Source: a virus. Taken from it: a DNA stretch of 33,083 bases. The translations under genes and the position numbers were made by a program. Below are positions 9,209 through 17,485 of the stretch, one piece after another (the first letter of the stretch is position 1; every line of letters begins with the position of its first letter). Below the pieces are notes generated by a model that worked only from the letters and a program-made list of their open reading frames with translations, was not told the origin of the DNA and ran no database searches. The stretch is taken from IMG/VR virus record IMGVR_UViG_3300021376_000206, positions 1 to 33,083 of that record. The stretch is one strand, 5' to 3'.

Positions 9209-12005
9209 TTGGTGGTGCTAAAGCGGCTACATAATCATCCGGGTTAATAAAATCCCCTTTGGAGCAATCAAACATAAAAGCATCTGTGGGGAGCCCCTCA
9301 ATCTTTGTGCCCTTTGCCATACGTTTTTTAACTGTCTTTTCATATATGCCATCAGACTCTAGAGCTTTTAAAGCGTCTTTCAAAGTAATTCGGTTATCAG
9401 TGCAGAACTTTCGTAAATGCTTGGCGCTGATAAATAGCTTCTTGGTGTCGGGCTCCATACGGACTAGCAAGTCATATTTGGGTTCCACAACTGGCAGTTG
9501 AGCCATCCCCGTACGGTTGTCGGCGGCGTCATTAATAACCAGAATGCTGCCCCGATGTTCATTTAAGAATTCACCAATGACGCTGGCTTGGTTAGTAGCG
9601 GGCGGTTTAATCTCCTGACGCATCTGAGAAAACTCTTTAATCATCCATTCAAAAACCCGCTTAACATCAATATCAATCAAACCAAGACGTTTGGCAATCA
9701 TCCCCCCAGCGATATTGCATGCAGCTACGCCAGACCAGAACCGCTCTCGACCACTAAATTTAACTTTCTTGTCAATGACTAGCTGAATCTGTTTGACCAT
9801 GTTAATTGCTTCTTCAAGATTACCAACTAGCCATTGCAAATAGGGACGCCCTGCATGACCATAGTTTGTAAACATTTTTGGAAACAACTCATCAGCTTCT
9901 GCCTTAGTCATTAAAGAAGTCTCAGGAATTTGATATTCAATTAATCGCATCAACTCTCCATCTGGTGTAGCAGCCATAGAGCCGAGCTTGTCGTAAAACG
10001 AAGCATTTGATGTGCAGACGCACAATAAAGACCACTTAGAATTATTGATTCGTTCTACGTTAACTTGTGACTGCATACGCCCCCGCGCTCGACCTTGCGA
10101 TACGGCATACAAGAAATCAGAGAAGTCATTGCTATCCATTTTTGTAACCTCATCGCAACTAATAGGCAGGTGGTTCATGATGCCCATGCGATTAAGTTTC
10201 ATATTCATGGTGTCACGCCAGATAAGCATCTGCTCGTCTGGATGTCCGTATACACTATGCATCAACTGAGCAATAGTCGTTTTACCTGTACCAGATCGGT
10301 TGTTGATAAGGTTGATAACTGCGCCTTTTAGATTTATATGCTTGAGAAGAGGGGAACCAAACGCCGTGAAAAAGCCAAACGCATGAGGCTCAAACCCTTC
10401 ACGATTGTAAACATTTGCCACCTCTTTCCATTCATCTAAAGTACCAACTGGTTGCATGAATTCAGAAAGAGCACTTGTTGCAGCCGATGGTGGGCTATAT
10501 CGAATTGCCTCGGCGCTAATCTCTTGGTCTCCGACAATAAATTTTCTGTCTTTATCAGTCCATCCAAATTGCATTCTCATAACCTCCACTTCAGTTTTAA
10601 ATTGTAGCTCGTTAATAAATTTAATCATGAATTGGGAAATCGCATCCATTTGCTTAACGTTGCCGACTACCCCATACCATCCTAAACGCTCTTTTATTTT
10701 TTCTTTAGACATAAGATCTGTAACTGGTAAGGCAAATTCTCTTATTCCGTCCTTTGGTAGGTGAAGCCGAATCCAAGCTACCTCACCCCTATGTGGGTCG
10801 TGCATCCGTTTGACAATATACAAATCATGTGGATAGATAACATCCGGGTCTTCACCATCGCCATTAGATCGGTAAATGCCGCCGTTCTTACCACGGAAAT
10901 ACGGGAACGGATACTCTGGAATAACAACCTTGGATGAGGGTAGCTCAGATATTTCTTGAGGTATTTCAACTACGTTATCTTCCGGTGCAGCACGGACAAT
11001 CTTTTTACCAAGCTGTATTGGTCCCGTAATCTTTCCCTTGTGCTGGCACCCATCGCAACCCCCGGAGTTATACTTCTCAAACGTAACACACTTCTGTGGG
11101 CCTCCGGTGTCCATAGCTTTGCGAACAGTTTCGGCGGCGTTGTAGCCTGGATGCCCTTCTGAAATTTTATGTATTGCTACGTCACGATCTTCACAAGCCC
11201 ATGCTACAGATAATCCAGCACGCCACAAATTGTAATCAACAGTATCTTGTTCTGTAGCAATCTTTGCTATCTGAGCGCAGCCTTCACCCTTAATTGTTTT
11301 AGCAATAATTATTTTGAACCACTTCTCTTCGTTGTTTGCCAACGCTTTAGTTAGTTCATTTAATTGGGCTTTAGGTAGTCCTAGTTCTGGTGGTGCAATT
11401 AATACGCCGACACGACTCTTAATTGTTTCGTAATCTACTTCTGGTGCTAAAGCTAAAATAGATACAGGTTTAGGTGGGTCATCTTTAAAGTTAAGTGTCT
11501 CAGGAACACGCAGTATAGATGCAGTATCAGCTGTTCGCGCTGGATCGGCGTAAAACTCGTTTTCTTCACACAGATACTTAATCCGTTCGGCAACGGGCTT
11601 CCATTCCTTAGCACTGACCGTTTTTGTGAGCCGCCAGTAAACATGTAACCCACGCCCAGAATTAACAATAGATGGCTTTGGCAGTTTTAATTCTTTGCAA
11701 AACTTATGTAGCGCCTGTAGCCCTGTTGCTTGGTCTGGATAGTCTTTACCTTCTCCGCAATCAATGTCAAGCCAGAAAGCCTTAATGTACTTAGCATTAC
11801 CCTGTGTCCTTGATGTATTAGATTCATACTTAGAACAAGCAAAGTAAACGTCATACTTCTGCCCTAACAGACGTGCAATTTCCTCCTCTGCAGCATCCAA
11901 TGTTTCATGGAACGTCTGCTTTGGCGTGCCCCCCTTTTTCAACCCAACGATGCAATACCAACCTTCGGATGGCAACACCGCTTGTAATAGTTCTGTTGTT
12001 GACAT
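9189..12005 (-). CDS. Primase-helicase (AEP-like primase fused to P-loop helicase)
   Basis: This 938-residue protein is predicted to make primers and unwind DNA at the phage fork. The N-terminal part shows archaeo-eukaryotic primase-type motifs: FWLDIDCG with D80 and D82 as metal ligands, SGRGLH at 116-121, and RVPETLNF from 166. A Cys-rich knuckle (GGCDGC) lies in the middle. The C-terminal part carries a Walker A motif GTGKTT at 572-577 (K575) and a Walker B at LPISCDE (D618, E619), followed by conserved Ser and Asn positions typical of superfamily 3/DUF927-like helicases. It lies 2 bases downstream of the HTH gene and in one operon with the SSB-like gene, which fits a replisome set. The start is the first ATG after the HTH stop, preceded by AAGG. 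The exact helicase subfamily is uncertain, but the primase-helicase call is firm. Confidence 0.85.
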   Translation of the reverse strand: MSTTELLQAVLPSEGWYCIVGLKKGGTPKQTFHETLDAAEEEIARLLGQKYDVYFACSKYESNTSRTQGNAKYIKAFWLDIDCGEGKDYPDQATGLQALHKFCKELKLPKPSIVNSGRGLHVYWRLTKTVSAKEWKPVAERIKYLCEENEFYADPARTADTASILRVPETLNFKDDPPKPVSILALAPEVDYETIKSRVGVLIAPPELGLPKAQLNELTKALANNEEKWFKIIIAKTIKGEGCAQIAKIATEQDTVDYNLWRAGLSVAWACEDRDVAIHKISEGHPGYNAAETVRKAMDTGGPQKCVTFEKYNSGGCDGCQHKGKITGPIQLGKKIVRAAPEDNVVEIPQEISELPSSKVVIPEYPFPYFRGKNGGIYRSNGDGEDPDVIYPHDLYIVKRMHDPHRGEVAWIRLHLPKDGIREFALPVTDLMSKEKIKERLGWYGVVGNVKQMDAISQFMIKFINELQFKTEVEVMRMQFGWTDKDRKFIVGDQEISAEAIRYSPPSAATSALSEFMQPVGTLDEWKEVANVYNREGFEPHAFGFFTAFGSPLLKHINLKGAVINLINNRSGTGKTTIAQLMHSVYGHPDEQMLIWRDTMNMKLNRMGIMNHLPISCDEVTKMDSNDFSDFLYAVSQGRARGRMQSQVNVERINNSKWSLLCVCTSNASFYDKLGSMAATPDGELMRLIEYQIPETSLMTKAEADELFPKMFTNYGHAGRPYLQWLVGNLEEAINMVKQIQLVIDKKVKFSGRERFWSGVAACNIAGGMIAKRLGLIDIDVKRVFEWMIKEFSQMRQEIKPPATNQASVIGEFLNEHRGSILVINDAADNRTGMAQLPVVEPKYDLLVRMEPDTKKLFISAKHLRKFCTDNRITLKDALKALESDGIYEKTVKKRMAKGTKIEGLPTDAFMFDCSKGDFINPDDYVAALAPPNEGSRD

Positions 12006-12007
12006 CC

Positions 12008-12262
12008 TTAATCCAGATGGGTTTTTCTTTTAAGTTTTTTAAGGGTATCCTCAATTTTCTCAATATGTTTCTTACGTGGGATTTCCTGCCCCTTAAACCA
12101 TTTGTAGATGGTCATACGGCTTACACCAAAGAAATCTGCTACGTTTGAAACTGGTATTTCTTGAGCAATACACATCCTCCCCAGCATTACGCCGGGAGAG
12201 GATGTCGAGGCTGACTTATTTGTCTCAATAATACGAGACGAGTAACCACGAGAATCCGTCAT
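12008..12262 (-). CDS. Small helix-turn-helix DNA-binding protein
   Basis: An 84-residue basic protein with one helix-turn-helix: about residues 38-62 read IPVSNVADFFGVSRMTIYKW, the form seen in Cro/XRE-type or recombinase-type HTH domains. The C-terminus is a Lys-rich helix. It sits between the SSB-like gene (2 bases upstream) and the primase-helicase (2 bases downstream), so the three are surely co-transcribed. It may regulate the replication genes or mark the origin, but nothing in the sequence decides between these. There is no dimerisation domain of the CI repressor type and no peptidase domain, so it is not a classic lysogeny repressor. Confidence 0.75.
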   Translation of the reverse strand: MTDSRGYSSRIIETNKSASTSSPGVMLGRMCIAQEIPVSNVADFFGVSRMTIYKWFKGQEIPRKKHIEKIEDTLKKLKRKTHLD

Positions 12263-12264
12263 GA

Positions 12265-13137
12265 TTACTCATCATCCGTAGCCCAGTCGGCCATAACCGA
12301 GGCCAGATCTGCTTTGGGAGCAGGAGCATCAGCGGTTTTTTTAGTAGTCTTTTTAACCGGCTCAGCCACTTCAGCTTTGGGGACTTCCAGTGCTGCTACG
12401 GGTGCGGCAATAGCCTTTTGTTTAGAGTCGGCTTGAGAAGCGGTCTGAATAACTGCAGACTTGGCTTCGGGCGTAGAACCCTGCGCTTTAGCGACTTCCC
12501 ATTGCTCACGGTTTAAAAATCCAACCGGCTTGAAGATAAGTTTGGGCGACTCACTATCAGAGTCAAACTTCATCTCCGTAACAATCATATTAATATTGTA
12601 GCCCTGCGAAGCAACGTACTTAGCATACTGCTCAAACGGCATATGATCTTGATCACCCTTACCAAAATAAGATTTGGACGGTAGGATTAACTGATAGACA
12701 GAACCTTTGATGTCGTCAGCCAACGCTACGGCAAGACGCTTTTCAAACCGGCAAGCACGGCTGTCTTTCTGACCCGAACCTTTGATGTTCTGAGGGCACC
12801 CTTCACAATTAGTATGCTGCGGATCTTCAATACTTGCGTCAGGAGTTATGCCATCATTAGACCAGCAATCGGGAGGAGCCGACTCACCGGGGACATATGC
12901 ACCCTCGTAAAACTTACGGGCCACATGTTTGGTGCCGTTTACGACAACAATGTTCATCGCACGATTTTCATTCTTGGCAATCTCTTCACCATTAACCATC
13001 ATGCGAAACACTGAACCACGGATAGAAATCCGCTTCATGCCACCAGAACCACCAAGTGATTTGGTTAATTCATCAACGCCAACTTCTTTGATGTAATCAG
13101 GGACTGCTTGTTGGAACAAACTTACTTCGTTGCTCAT
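12265..13137 (-). CDS. Putative single-stranded DNA-binding protein with zinc-binding Cys set
   Basis: This 290-residue protein is a likely single-stranded DNA-binding replication protein. A central segment has four cysteines, C91, C111, C114 and C129, with the spacing of a structural zinc site (CEGCPQN in the middle). A β-rich core runs to about residue 215. After a Pro/Ala/Lys-rich flexible linker (about 230-275) the protein ends in the acidic, aromatic tail MADWATDDE, a hallmark of SSB proteins that recruit partners. The ATG overlaps the stop of the upstream coiled-coil gene by one base (TAATG), so translation is coupled. The neighbours are primase-helicase and HTH genes. I infer the SSB role from the Cys set, the tail and the context. 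It is not a bacterial OB-fold SSB by obvious sequence. Confidence 0.65.
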   Translation of the reverse strand: MSNEVSLFQQAVPDYIKEVGVDELTKSLGGSGGMKRISIRGSVFRMMVNGEEIAKNENRAMNIVVVNGTKHVARKFYEGAYVPGESAPPDCWSNDGITPDASIEDPQHTNCEGCPQNIKGSGQKDSRACRFEKRLAVALADDIKGSVYQLILPSKSYFGKGDQDHMPFEQYAKYVASQGYNINMIVTEMKFDSDSESPKLIFKPVGFLNREQWEVAKAQGSTPEAKSAVIQTASQADSKQKAIAAPVAALEVPKAEVAEPVKKTTKKTADAPAPKADLASVMADWATDDE

Positions 13138-13526
13138 TATTTTCTCCTAATGGTAATTTGATACTCACGATCCCGTTGAAGCCCTGCGGGATGCAAATCA
13201 GGGTTTTCCTCCAAAAACTGTTTCATATTGCTTTGGTGAATTCGACGCTCAAGTAACTCCATAGCCTCGTGCTCACGCATAAAACCGTGAAACGATTCCC
13301 AATCATTAGTCCAGTATCGTTCTTTTAATGTGCGATATGCGGTGCCAAACGGAGTGCGAAAGCTATCAGCACCAGTCTCTTTGCAGATATTAAGCAATTC
13401 ACCACTGATGACTTTCATCTGATCTTCTATGTTTTCAATCTTTGCTTCCATGTCACGCTTCACCCGATCACGTTCATCACGCATCTTGATGTAAACAGAG
13501 ACGAGCTTATCTACGGAAACATCCAT
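13137..13526 (-). CDS. Hypothetical coiled-coil protein upstream of SSB
   Basis: A 129-residue protein with a charged N-terminal coiled coil (about residues 1-48, rich in R, E, D and K). It is followed by a conserved-looking segment with TPFGTAYRTLKERYWTNDW at 58-76 and EENPDLHPAG near 105-114. Proteins with this pattern are found beside SSB and recombination genes in several phages and are sometimes likened to Gam-type nuclease inhibitors. I cannot confirm that, so I leave the function open. It is the first gene after the internal promoter at 13555-13583, and its stop overlaps the SSB start. The ATG is preceded by an AAGAGGACC ribosome binding site. Confidence 0.7.
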   Translation of the reverse strand: MDVSVDKLVSVYIKMRDERDRVKRDMEAKIENIEDQMKVISGELLNICKETGADSFRTPFGTAYRTLKERYWTNDWESFHGFMREHEAMELLERRIHQSNMKQFLEENPDLHPAGLQRDREYQITIRRK

Positions 13527-13554
13527 ATCGGTCCTCTTGGTTTTATTTTTTTAT

Positions 13555-13583
13555 AATCTACTACTAAAACTGTACTGTGTCAA
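13555..13583 (-). promoter_or_regulatory. Internal sigma70-type promoter for the SSB/primase genes
   Basis: Read leftward, a perfect -35 TTGACA (13578-13583) is followed after 17 bases by TAGATT (13555-13560, four of six matches to TATAAT) in an A/T-rich stretch. The -35 includes the stop codon of the SNF2-like helicase gene. The position, in a 53-base gap before the coiled-coil gene, supports a real promoter that lets SSB and primase be expressed separately. Confidence 0.6.
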
Positions 13584-15136
13584 GAACTAATTTCAGTCTT
13601 GTATAAATCAACTAACTGCGTATGGGTATTAAGTTTTCCTTGAAGCATTCCGTACAACTTGTTTTCTACAGGACTACCGCTGATATGAACTACAGTCATC
13701 GGATTCTTCTGTCCCTGCCTATGTATACGTGCATTTGCTTGCAAATAAGTCTCAATAGAAGTCACCGGAGAGTACCATATGATTACATTAGCAGCAGTTA
13801 GGGTTACTCCGTGGGATGCAGCTTGCGGTTGAATAAGCAATACTTTTGGATCTAACTGCTCTTGAAACCTCTTAAATATGTCTGTACGTTTGTTAACACT
13901 TACATTACCGTTTATAACTTCACAAGTCGTACCCTGCTTAATAAGATATTCCTTAAGAAGTTGTATAGTGTGAGTGAATGGAACAAAAACCAATACTTTG
14001 TGGCTAGCCTCATCTATGACTTCTTGAACCACGCTGAGACGAGTTGAGACATCGAACTCAATGACATTACCCGCATCGGTATAGACTGCCCCACCTGATA
14101 TCTGTAGCAATTTGTTAAGATTTGTAGCAGCATTGACGGTTGATACTTCTTCACCAGCAGCTGACATCAACATCTCATCCTTGAGAATCTTGTAATACTT
14201 TTCCTGTTGAGAAGATAAAGGGGCATGTCGAGCGGTGTAAGTTACCTCTGGTAAATCAATACATTGTTCTTTGGTAAACCGGATTGCAGGTTGCAGTGCA
14301 GTAAAAACAATATTTTGAGCACTTGGTTTTGGTATCCACTTAAATCTACTGATGTTGTACATAACCATGTCTCTAAATGACCCAAAAAACCGTGGAACAT
14401 TCTGTGGAACAGCCATCTTGGCTAAGCCAAAAGCATCTGTAGGTGACTGAGCCGCCGGGGTACCCGTCATCATCCAAAGCCGTGTATCTTCTTTTAAGAT
14501 GTTCTTAAGTATTTTCCATCGCTTAGTTGTTACATTTTTGTAAGCATTAGCTTCGTCTACAATAATTAAATCAAAAGTTTCGTCCCTAATTATTTCGTCT
14601 GCTATCGTCTCCACCCCATCGTAGTTAATAACAACAAACTCGGCGGCGCCATTAATTATGGCCTTTCTTTTTTCTTTAGAACCATGTGCCATACCAACAT
14701 GTCGATGAACTGCGCACTTAAACAAATCAGATTGCCATGACGCCTGCATGATTGATAACGGACATATGATTAAGACTCGGCGTATTAAGCCCTGCTCCAT
14801 AAGATAATCTGCTGCCCATATAGCTGCTGCGGTCTTACCTGTACCTTGTTCGTTAAAACAAAAAGCTCGTTTGTGCAGCGTGAAAAAAGACGCAGTATCT
14901 TTTTGATGTGACATAGGAGGGTAAACTCCCGGCCACTTGTAGTCTCTAACGATTGGAGACGGCACATTCTTAAGATTTAACGTGCTCAATGTTTGCGCTT
15001 CATGCAATCCCCAGTTAACTGCTACATCGCTAATTTCACCCTCTTTTTGTACAACTTTGCTTTTCTTTATTGTTTCGGTAATACGGCTTGGAAACTTAGT
15101 GCGCACCACCAAAACTTTGTCATTTATTATTTGCAT
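13580..15136 (-). CDS. SNF2-like DEAD/DEAH-box helicase
   Basis: A 518-residue superfamily 2 helicase/translocase of the SNF2-like type. Motif I is NEQGTGKT with K101. Motif II is VDEAN at 193-197 (a DEAN box). Motif III is MMTGTPA near 225. Motif VI near 466-475 reads NARIHRQGQ, with the arginine finger at R470 or R473. That HRQGQ form is typical of SNF2 proteins. No extra nuclease domain is fused, but HNH and VRR-NUC genes are in the same transcript, a common pairing in phages. Likely work is DNA translocation during replication or recombination. The ATG lies inside the end of the HNH gene (17-base overlap). The stop codon overlaps the -35 of the internal promoter. Confidence 0.85.
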   Translation of the reverse strand: MQIINDKVLVVRTKFPSRITETIKKSKVVQKEGEISDVAVNWGLHEAQTLSTLNLKNVPSPIVRDYKWPGVYPPMSHQKDTASFFTLHKRAFCFNEQGTGKTAAAIWAADYLMEQGLIRRVLIICPLSIMQASWQSDLFKCAVHRHVGMAHGSKEKRKAIINGAAEFVVINYDGVETIADEIIRDETFDLIIVDEANAYKNVTTKRWKILKNILKEDTRLWMMTGTPAAQSPTDAFGLAKMAVPQNVPRFFGSFRDMVMYNISRFKWIPKPSAQNIVFTALQPAIRFTKEQCIDLPEVTYTARHAPLSSQQEKYYKILKDEMLMSAAGEEVSTVNAATNLNKLLQISGGAVYTDAGNVIEFDVSTRLSVVQEVIDEASHKVLVFVPFTHTIQLLKEYLIKQGTTCEVINGNVSVNKRTDIFKRFQEQLDPKVLLIQPQAASHGVTLTAANVIIWYSPVTSIETYLQANARIHRQGQKNPMTVVHISGSPVENKLYGMLQGKLNTHTQLVDLYKTEISS

Positions 15137-15395
15137 TCTTTTTTACTGATCTATCTGAGTTACGTTTGAAAGAACGGTTTGTGCTTGGCTTGACAAGTCT
15201 AAGATTACTGCGGGAGTTGGTGCCACCCTTGGATAGAGGTTTAATGTGGTCGATATCTTTCCCGTCTCGATCAACACCGTCCTTGTCCATGTGGTATCTC
15301 GCACGTTCACGTGTGGCTCTAGAAGGTTTTTCATTTCGTTCTTTTTGCTGCTGCCATTCTTTTTTGTAGGGTCGGGGTTTATTAACATAAGGCAT
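15120..15395 (-). CDS. HNH endonuclease (small)
   Basis: A 91-residue basic protein with an HNH nuclease core: DIDHIKPLSKGG places D49-H50, followed by N64 in RSNLRLV and N73 in place of the last His (an HNN form that is common in active members). The N-terminus is rich in K, R and Q and probably contacts DNA. Stand-alone HNH proteins in phages act in packaging, recombination or as homing endonucleases. The position next to the helicase and far from the terminase favours a replication or homing role, but this cannot be settled. The start has the ribosome binding site TAGGAGG four bases upstream of TAATTATG. Confidence 0.8.
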   Translation of the reverse strand: MPYVNKPRPYKKEWQQQKERNEKPSRATRERARYHMDKDGVDRDGKDIDHIKPLSKGGTNSRSNLRLVKPSTNRSFKRNSDRSVKKNANNK

Positions 15396-15404
15396 AATTA
15401 CCTC

Positions 15405-15617
15405 CTAATTTAGACTCCTAAATTGTGTACGGTCTTTGAACCCCAAGTCAAGGGCCAACCGCTCGTTTTCGTCTTTAAGCCTGTCTATGTATTTTTGCAG
15501 GCCAGAAATGTGTTCGTGCAGTCGCACAATTTCCAATCCAGCCTGCTTCATTAATTCTTCTGCTTCGTCCGTGTCGTAGACTGGGTTGGCTAATTTCCGT
15601 AAAAGATCTGTATTCAT
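15405..15617 (-). CDS. Small coiled-coil hypothetical protein (70 aa)
   Basis: Seventy residues, mostly helical. The segment LEIVRLHEHISGLQKYIDRLKDENERL at about 28-54 has heptad spacing of Leu and Ile and is a probable coiled coil. No family is recognised. Its ATG overlaps the stop of the upstream winged-helix gene by four bases (ATGA), so the two are translationally coupled and the reading frame is likely real. Confidence 0.65.
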   Translation of the reverse strand: MNTDLLRKLANPVYDTDEAEELMKQAGLEIVRLHEHISGLQKYIDRLKDENERLALDLGFKDRTQFRSLN

Positions 15618-15817
15618 TCCTTCACCCTGTAAAATCTCACACCACCTTGCTTGCTCATCTCGGCAAGTCCCTTCAAAACAAAATAATCCAATGCACGTCT
15701 TGCATGGGTTTCGCTAATCAATAGCGTTTTCATCGCCTGCTTGATTGTCACCGGAGTTTTACGCTCGGCAAAATATTTCCAAATCTTTTGGTCCTTCGGG
15801 TCTATGCTAATTGGCAT
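15614..15817 (-). CDS. Small winged-helix-like protein
   Basis: I place the start at the internal ATG at 15817 (MPISIDPKDQ), giving 67 residues. It has GGAAG at a good distance, whereas the longer reading frame to 15880 would overlap the upstream gene by 74 bases. The sequence reads as a helix (IWKYFAERKTP), a turn, then VTIKQAMKTLLISETHARR, a helix LDYFVLKGL and a short wing GGVRFYRV. That is the layout of MarR-like winged-helix domains. It could be a regulator or a fold-stabilised small phage protein. The function is unproven. Confidence 0.6.
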   Translation of the reverse strand: MPISIDPKDQKIWKYFAERKTPVTIKQAMKTLLISETHARRALDYFVLKGLAEMSKQGGVRFYRVKE

Positions 15818-16025
15818 TTGTTTTCTTCCAATACTTCTTATTCTGTTCACCAATCCACAGCCCCGCACATGCAATTTCAAGTTCTTCGCTCGGCGGGTTA
15901 GATTTCAAGGCGTATTGTATGCCCATCTTGAATCCTTCTGCGTGAGTGCGGTCTATCTTGTTATCAACGAGTAACCAAACCAAACCGACTACGCAGAAGA
16001 TGGCAACTGTTTTATAGAAGTTCAT
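15807..16025 (-). CDS. Small membrane-anchored hypothetical protein (72 aa)
   Basis: Residues 5-20 (KTVAIFCVVGLVWLLV) form one N-terminal transmembrane segment or uncleaved signal anchor. About 50 soluble residues follow, with CAGLWIGEQNKKYW near the C-terminus. No family is recognised. The stop overlaps the following winged-helix start by 11 bases and the start overlaps the upstream membrane gene stop by four bases. It is one of two adjacent small membrane proteins in this operon. Confidence 0.65.
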   Translation of the reverse strand: MNFYKTVAIFCVVGLVWLLVDNKIDRTHAEGFKMGIQYALKSNPPSEELEIACAGLWIGEQNKKYWKKTNAN

Positions 16026-16225
16026 CTCACCCTCGGCTGACAGTTATATGCTTGCGTTCCATCGCGAAACGATCCCATGAAGCGGCAGTCTTCGGTTATC
16101 AATTTGTTCTCAAGAGCCATGCCAGATAAAAAAGCCATAAGGATAAGCACGATGCAGCCAAAGGATGTTTTCCATCGTTCTACACACCATGTCCATATTT
16201 TTTTAAAGTCAATCAAGTCTTTCAT
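16022..16225 (-). CDS. Small membrane protein (67 aa)
   Basis: I choose the ATG at 16225 (MKDLIDFKKIW) because AAGGAG lies six bases upstream. The longer frame to 16267 has no better signal and overlaps the neighbour further. After a short charged N-terminus there is one transmembrane helix (FGCIVLILMAFLSGMAL), then a polar tail with two cysteines (TEDCRFM and YNCQP) that would lie outside the cytoplasm and could form a disulfide. No known family. The stop overlaps the next gene by four bases. Confidence 0.65.
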   Translation of the reverse strand: MKDLIDFKKIWTWCVERWKTSFGCIVLILMAFLSGMALENKLITEDCRFMGSFRDGTQAYNCQPRVR

Positions 16226-16424
16226 GCAAGACTCCTTCTTCATCAATGTAAAACTTCTTATCGTCAATGGTTATGTTTATATCAGGTGTGCAAGAGCATG
16301 GTTTATTTTTATAGAAGTTACACCAATCATCGTGAGCAACTTCAGTCATGTAAACGCCTGTGGGCCATTTTTCTTTTGCAATTGTGATGCCTAAAGTTAG
16401 CCTTTGCATGTAATCTAACTTCAT
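16209..16424 (-). CDS. Hypothetical protein (71 aa) with Cys-rich centre
   Basis: A 71-residue soluble protein. A Trp/Tyr-rich region around residues 20-40 is followed by CNFYKNKPCSC, with three close cysteines, and then a β-like stretch INITIDDKKFYIDEEGVLH. It could bind metal, but three cysteines alone do not show that. The ATG overlaps the upstream stop by four bases (ATGA), consistent with a tightly packed operon. No family recognised. Confidence 0.6.
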   Translation of the reverse strand: MKLDYMQRLTLGITIAKEKWPTGVYMTEVAHDDWCNFYKNKPCSCTPDINITIDDKKFYIDEEGVLHERLD

Positions 16425-16651
16425 AGAAAAGCCTCTTTATGTTGTTCAATGTGTTCTTTGATCTGCTTTTTCTTGATACTACGCAATTGTTCACGATGCC
16501 ATTCAGCAAGCATCTTTAGTTCTTCTTCGGTCTTAAACGGCCATGCCAACCGCACCGCATCCATATTAAGACCTTCGTTAGCCTTGGCAACTTCAGCCTG
16601 CACTTCCGGCTTGACCAACTGGTCAACCATCCACTGAGTAACTTCGCTCAT
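16421..16651 (-). CDS. Hypothetical helical protein (76 aa)
   Basis: A 76-residue, charged, all-helical protein. The N-terminus MSEVTQWMVDQLVKPEVQ is followed by a Lys/Glu/Gln-rich C-terminal helix (REQLRSIKKKQIKEHIEQHKEA). No domain is recognised. It is coupled by four-base overlaps both to the Cas4-like nuclease upstream and to the Cys-containing small gene downstream, so it is translated with them. Confidence 0.6.
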   Translation of the reverse strand: MSEVTQWMVDQLVKPEVQAEVAKANEGLNMDAVRLAWPFKTEEELKMLAEWHREQLRSIKKKQIKEHIEQHKEAFL

Positions 16652-17325
16652 CTATATTCTCCCTTCCCATTATGTTCACAGTCGTGTACCGGACAAAACT
16701 TACGGCACGTGAAATTAGGTACAGCGTTCCACACGTTAGTCTCCATCGCTTTTTCTAAACGTTGAATCTCCGGTAACCATTTTGACCATGCTTTTTCTTG
16801 AACATCGGTTTCGTAGGCGGCTTTGACTAAATCATCTGCAACAACAAAAACTAAGCCAGCTTTTATGCTCTTGATATACGGGAAATGTTTAAAAACAAGA
16901 AGAGCTAGTAGCTCCAACTGTTTTCGATCTGCGTATTGGCTACTCTTGCTAGTCTTGTAGTCCACAAGATGTGCCTGCTCACCGTCAATGATTAATAAAT
17001 CTGCAATTCCACGGAACCATACATTCGTATCCCGAAACCCACAGGGCTCAAACTCTTTGGTCAATCCCATTTCGTATTCGCACAACTTTAAGCCCGGCAG
17101 CTTTTTTAAAGCATCTAGTGTCGGCCTTAAAAAATCGTAACGTGGGTCAAGGCTTTTATCTTTGCAAACATAATTTTCAGCCGCCTCGTGAACCGCAGTG
17201 CCATAATCAAGGTGTGCTTGTCGTGGTTCAACAATATCTTTTAACACCCGCAGTCGGTAATATTTGCGGGGACATTGTTGAAATAGCGAGATGCTACTGT
17301 ATGACCATGTGTATTTATTCAGCAT
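16648..17325 (-). CDS. Cas4/RecB-family PD-(D/E)XK nuclease with Fe-S cysteines
   Basis: This 225-residue protein carries the full RecB-nuclease set: H46 (GTAVHEAAENY), D109 (RGIADLLI), D122 and K124 (VDYKTSKS), and Q136 (KQLELLAL). It also has one N-terminal cysteine, C18 (QQCPRKYY), and three C-terminal ones, C207, C211 and C216 (CRKFCPVHDC). This is the arrangement that holds a 4Fe-4S cluster in Cas4 and AddB. The length matches phage Cas4-like exonucleases, which resect DNA ends to make single strands for recombination or replication. There is no CRISPR array or other cas gene in the window. The partner proteins are probably the SSB-like protein and the helicase of the same operon. The assignment is from motifs and is strong. 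Confidence 0.85.
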   Translation of the reverse strand: MLNKYTWSYSSISLFQQCPRKYYRLRVLKDIVEPRQAHLDYGTAVHEAAENYVCKDKSLDPRYDFLRPTLDALKKLPGLKLCEYEMGLTKEFEPCGFRDTNVWFRGIADLLIIDGEQAHLVDYKTSKSSQYADRKQLELLALLVFKHFPYIKSIKAGLVFVVADDLVKAAYETDVQEKAWSKWLPEIQRLEKAMETNVWNAVPNFTCRKFCPVHDCEHNGKGEYR

Positions 17326-17485
17326 GGCTTTTCACCGCTGCTCGCATCAGGCGTAATTCAACTATGACTTCATTTATTATTCCTGCGGCTTCTTTAAACT
17401 TGTTTTTAAGAAGCAGTTCATGCACTTCTGTTAACTTCTTTTTGGTTTCTAAATAGTGCGGGGCATAGTCAATCTTGTCCTTCAT
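17315..17485 (-). CDS. Small helical hypothetical protein (56 aa)
   Basis: The start is taken at ATG 17485 ([17 protein letters not shown]) because it overlaps the stop of the sigma-like gene in an ATGA junction, whereas the upstream ATG at 17503 would lie inside that gene. The product is a helical hairpin of about 56 residues ([19 protein letters not shown], then [16 protein letters not shown]). The function is not recognised. Its location right after the sigma-like gene might suggest a partner, but no sequence evidence supports this. Confidence 0.6.
   Translation of the reverse strand: MKDKIDYAPHYLETKKKLTEVHELLLKNKFKEAAGIINEVIVELRLMRAAVKSHAE

Noticed and set aside
12008-12262. Lysogeny repressor
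   Set aside because: Only a single small HTH is present, with no dimerisation or cleavage domain, and no integrase in the window.
15818-15880. Longer N-terminus of the winged-helix protein
   Set aside because: It would overlap the upstream membrane gene by 74 bases. The internal ATG has a ribosome binding site.
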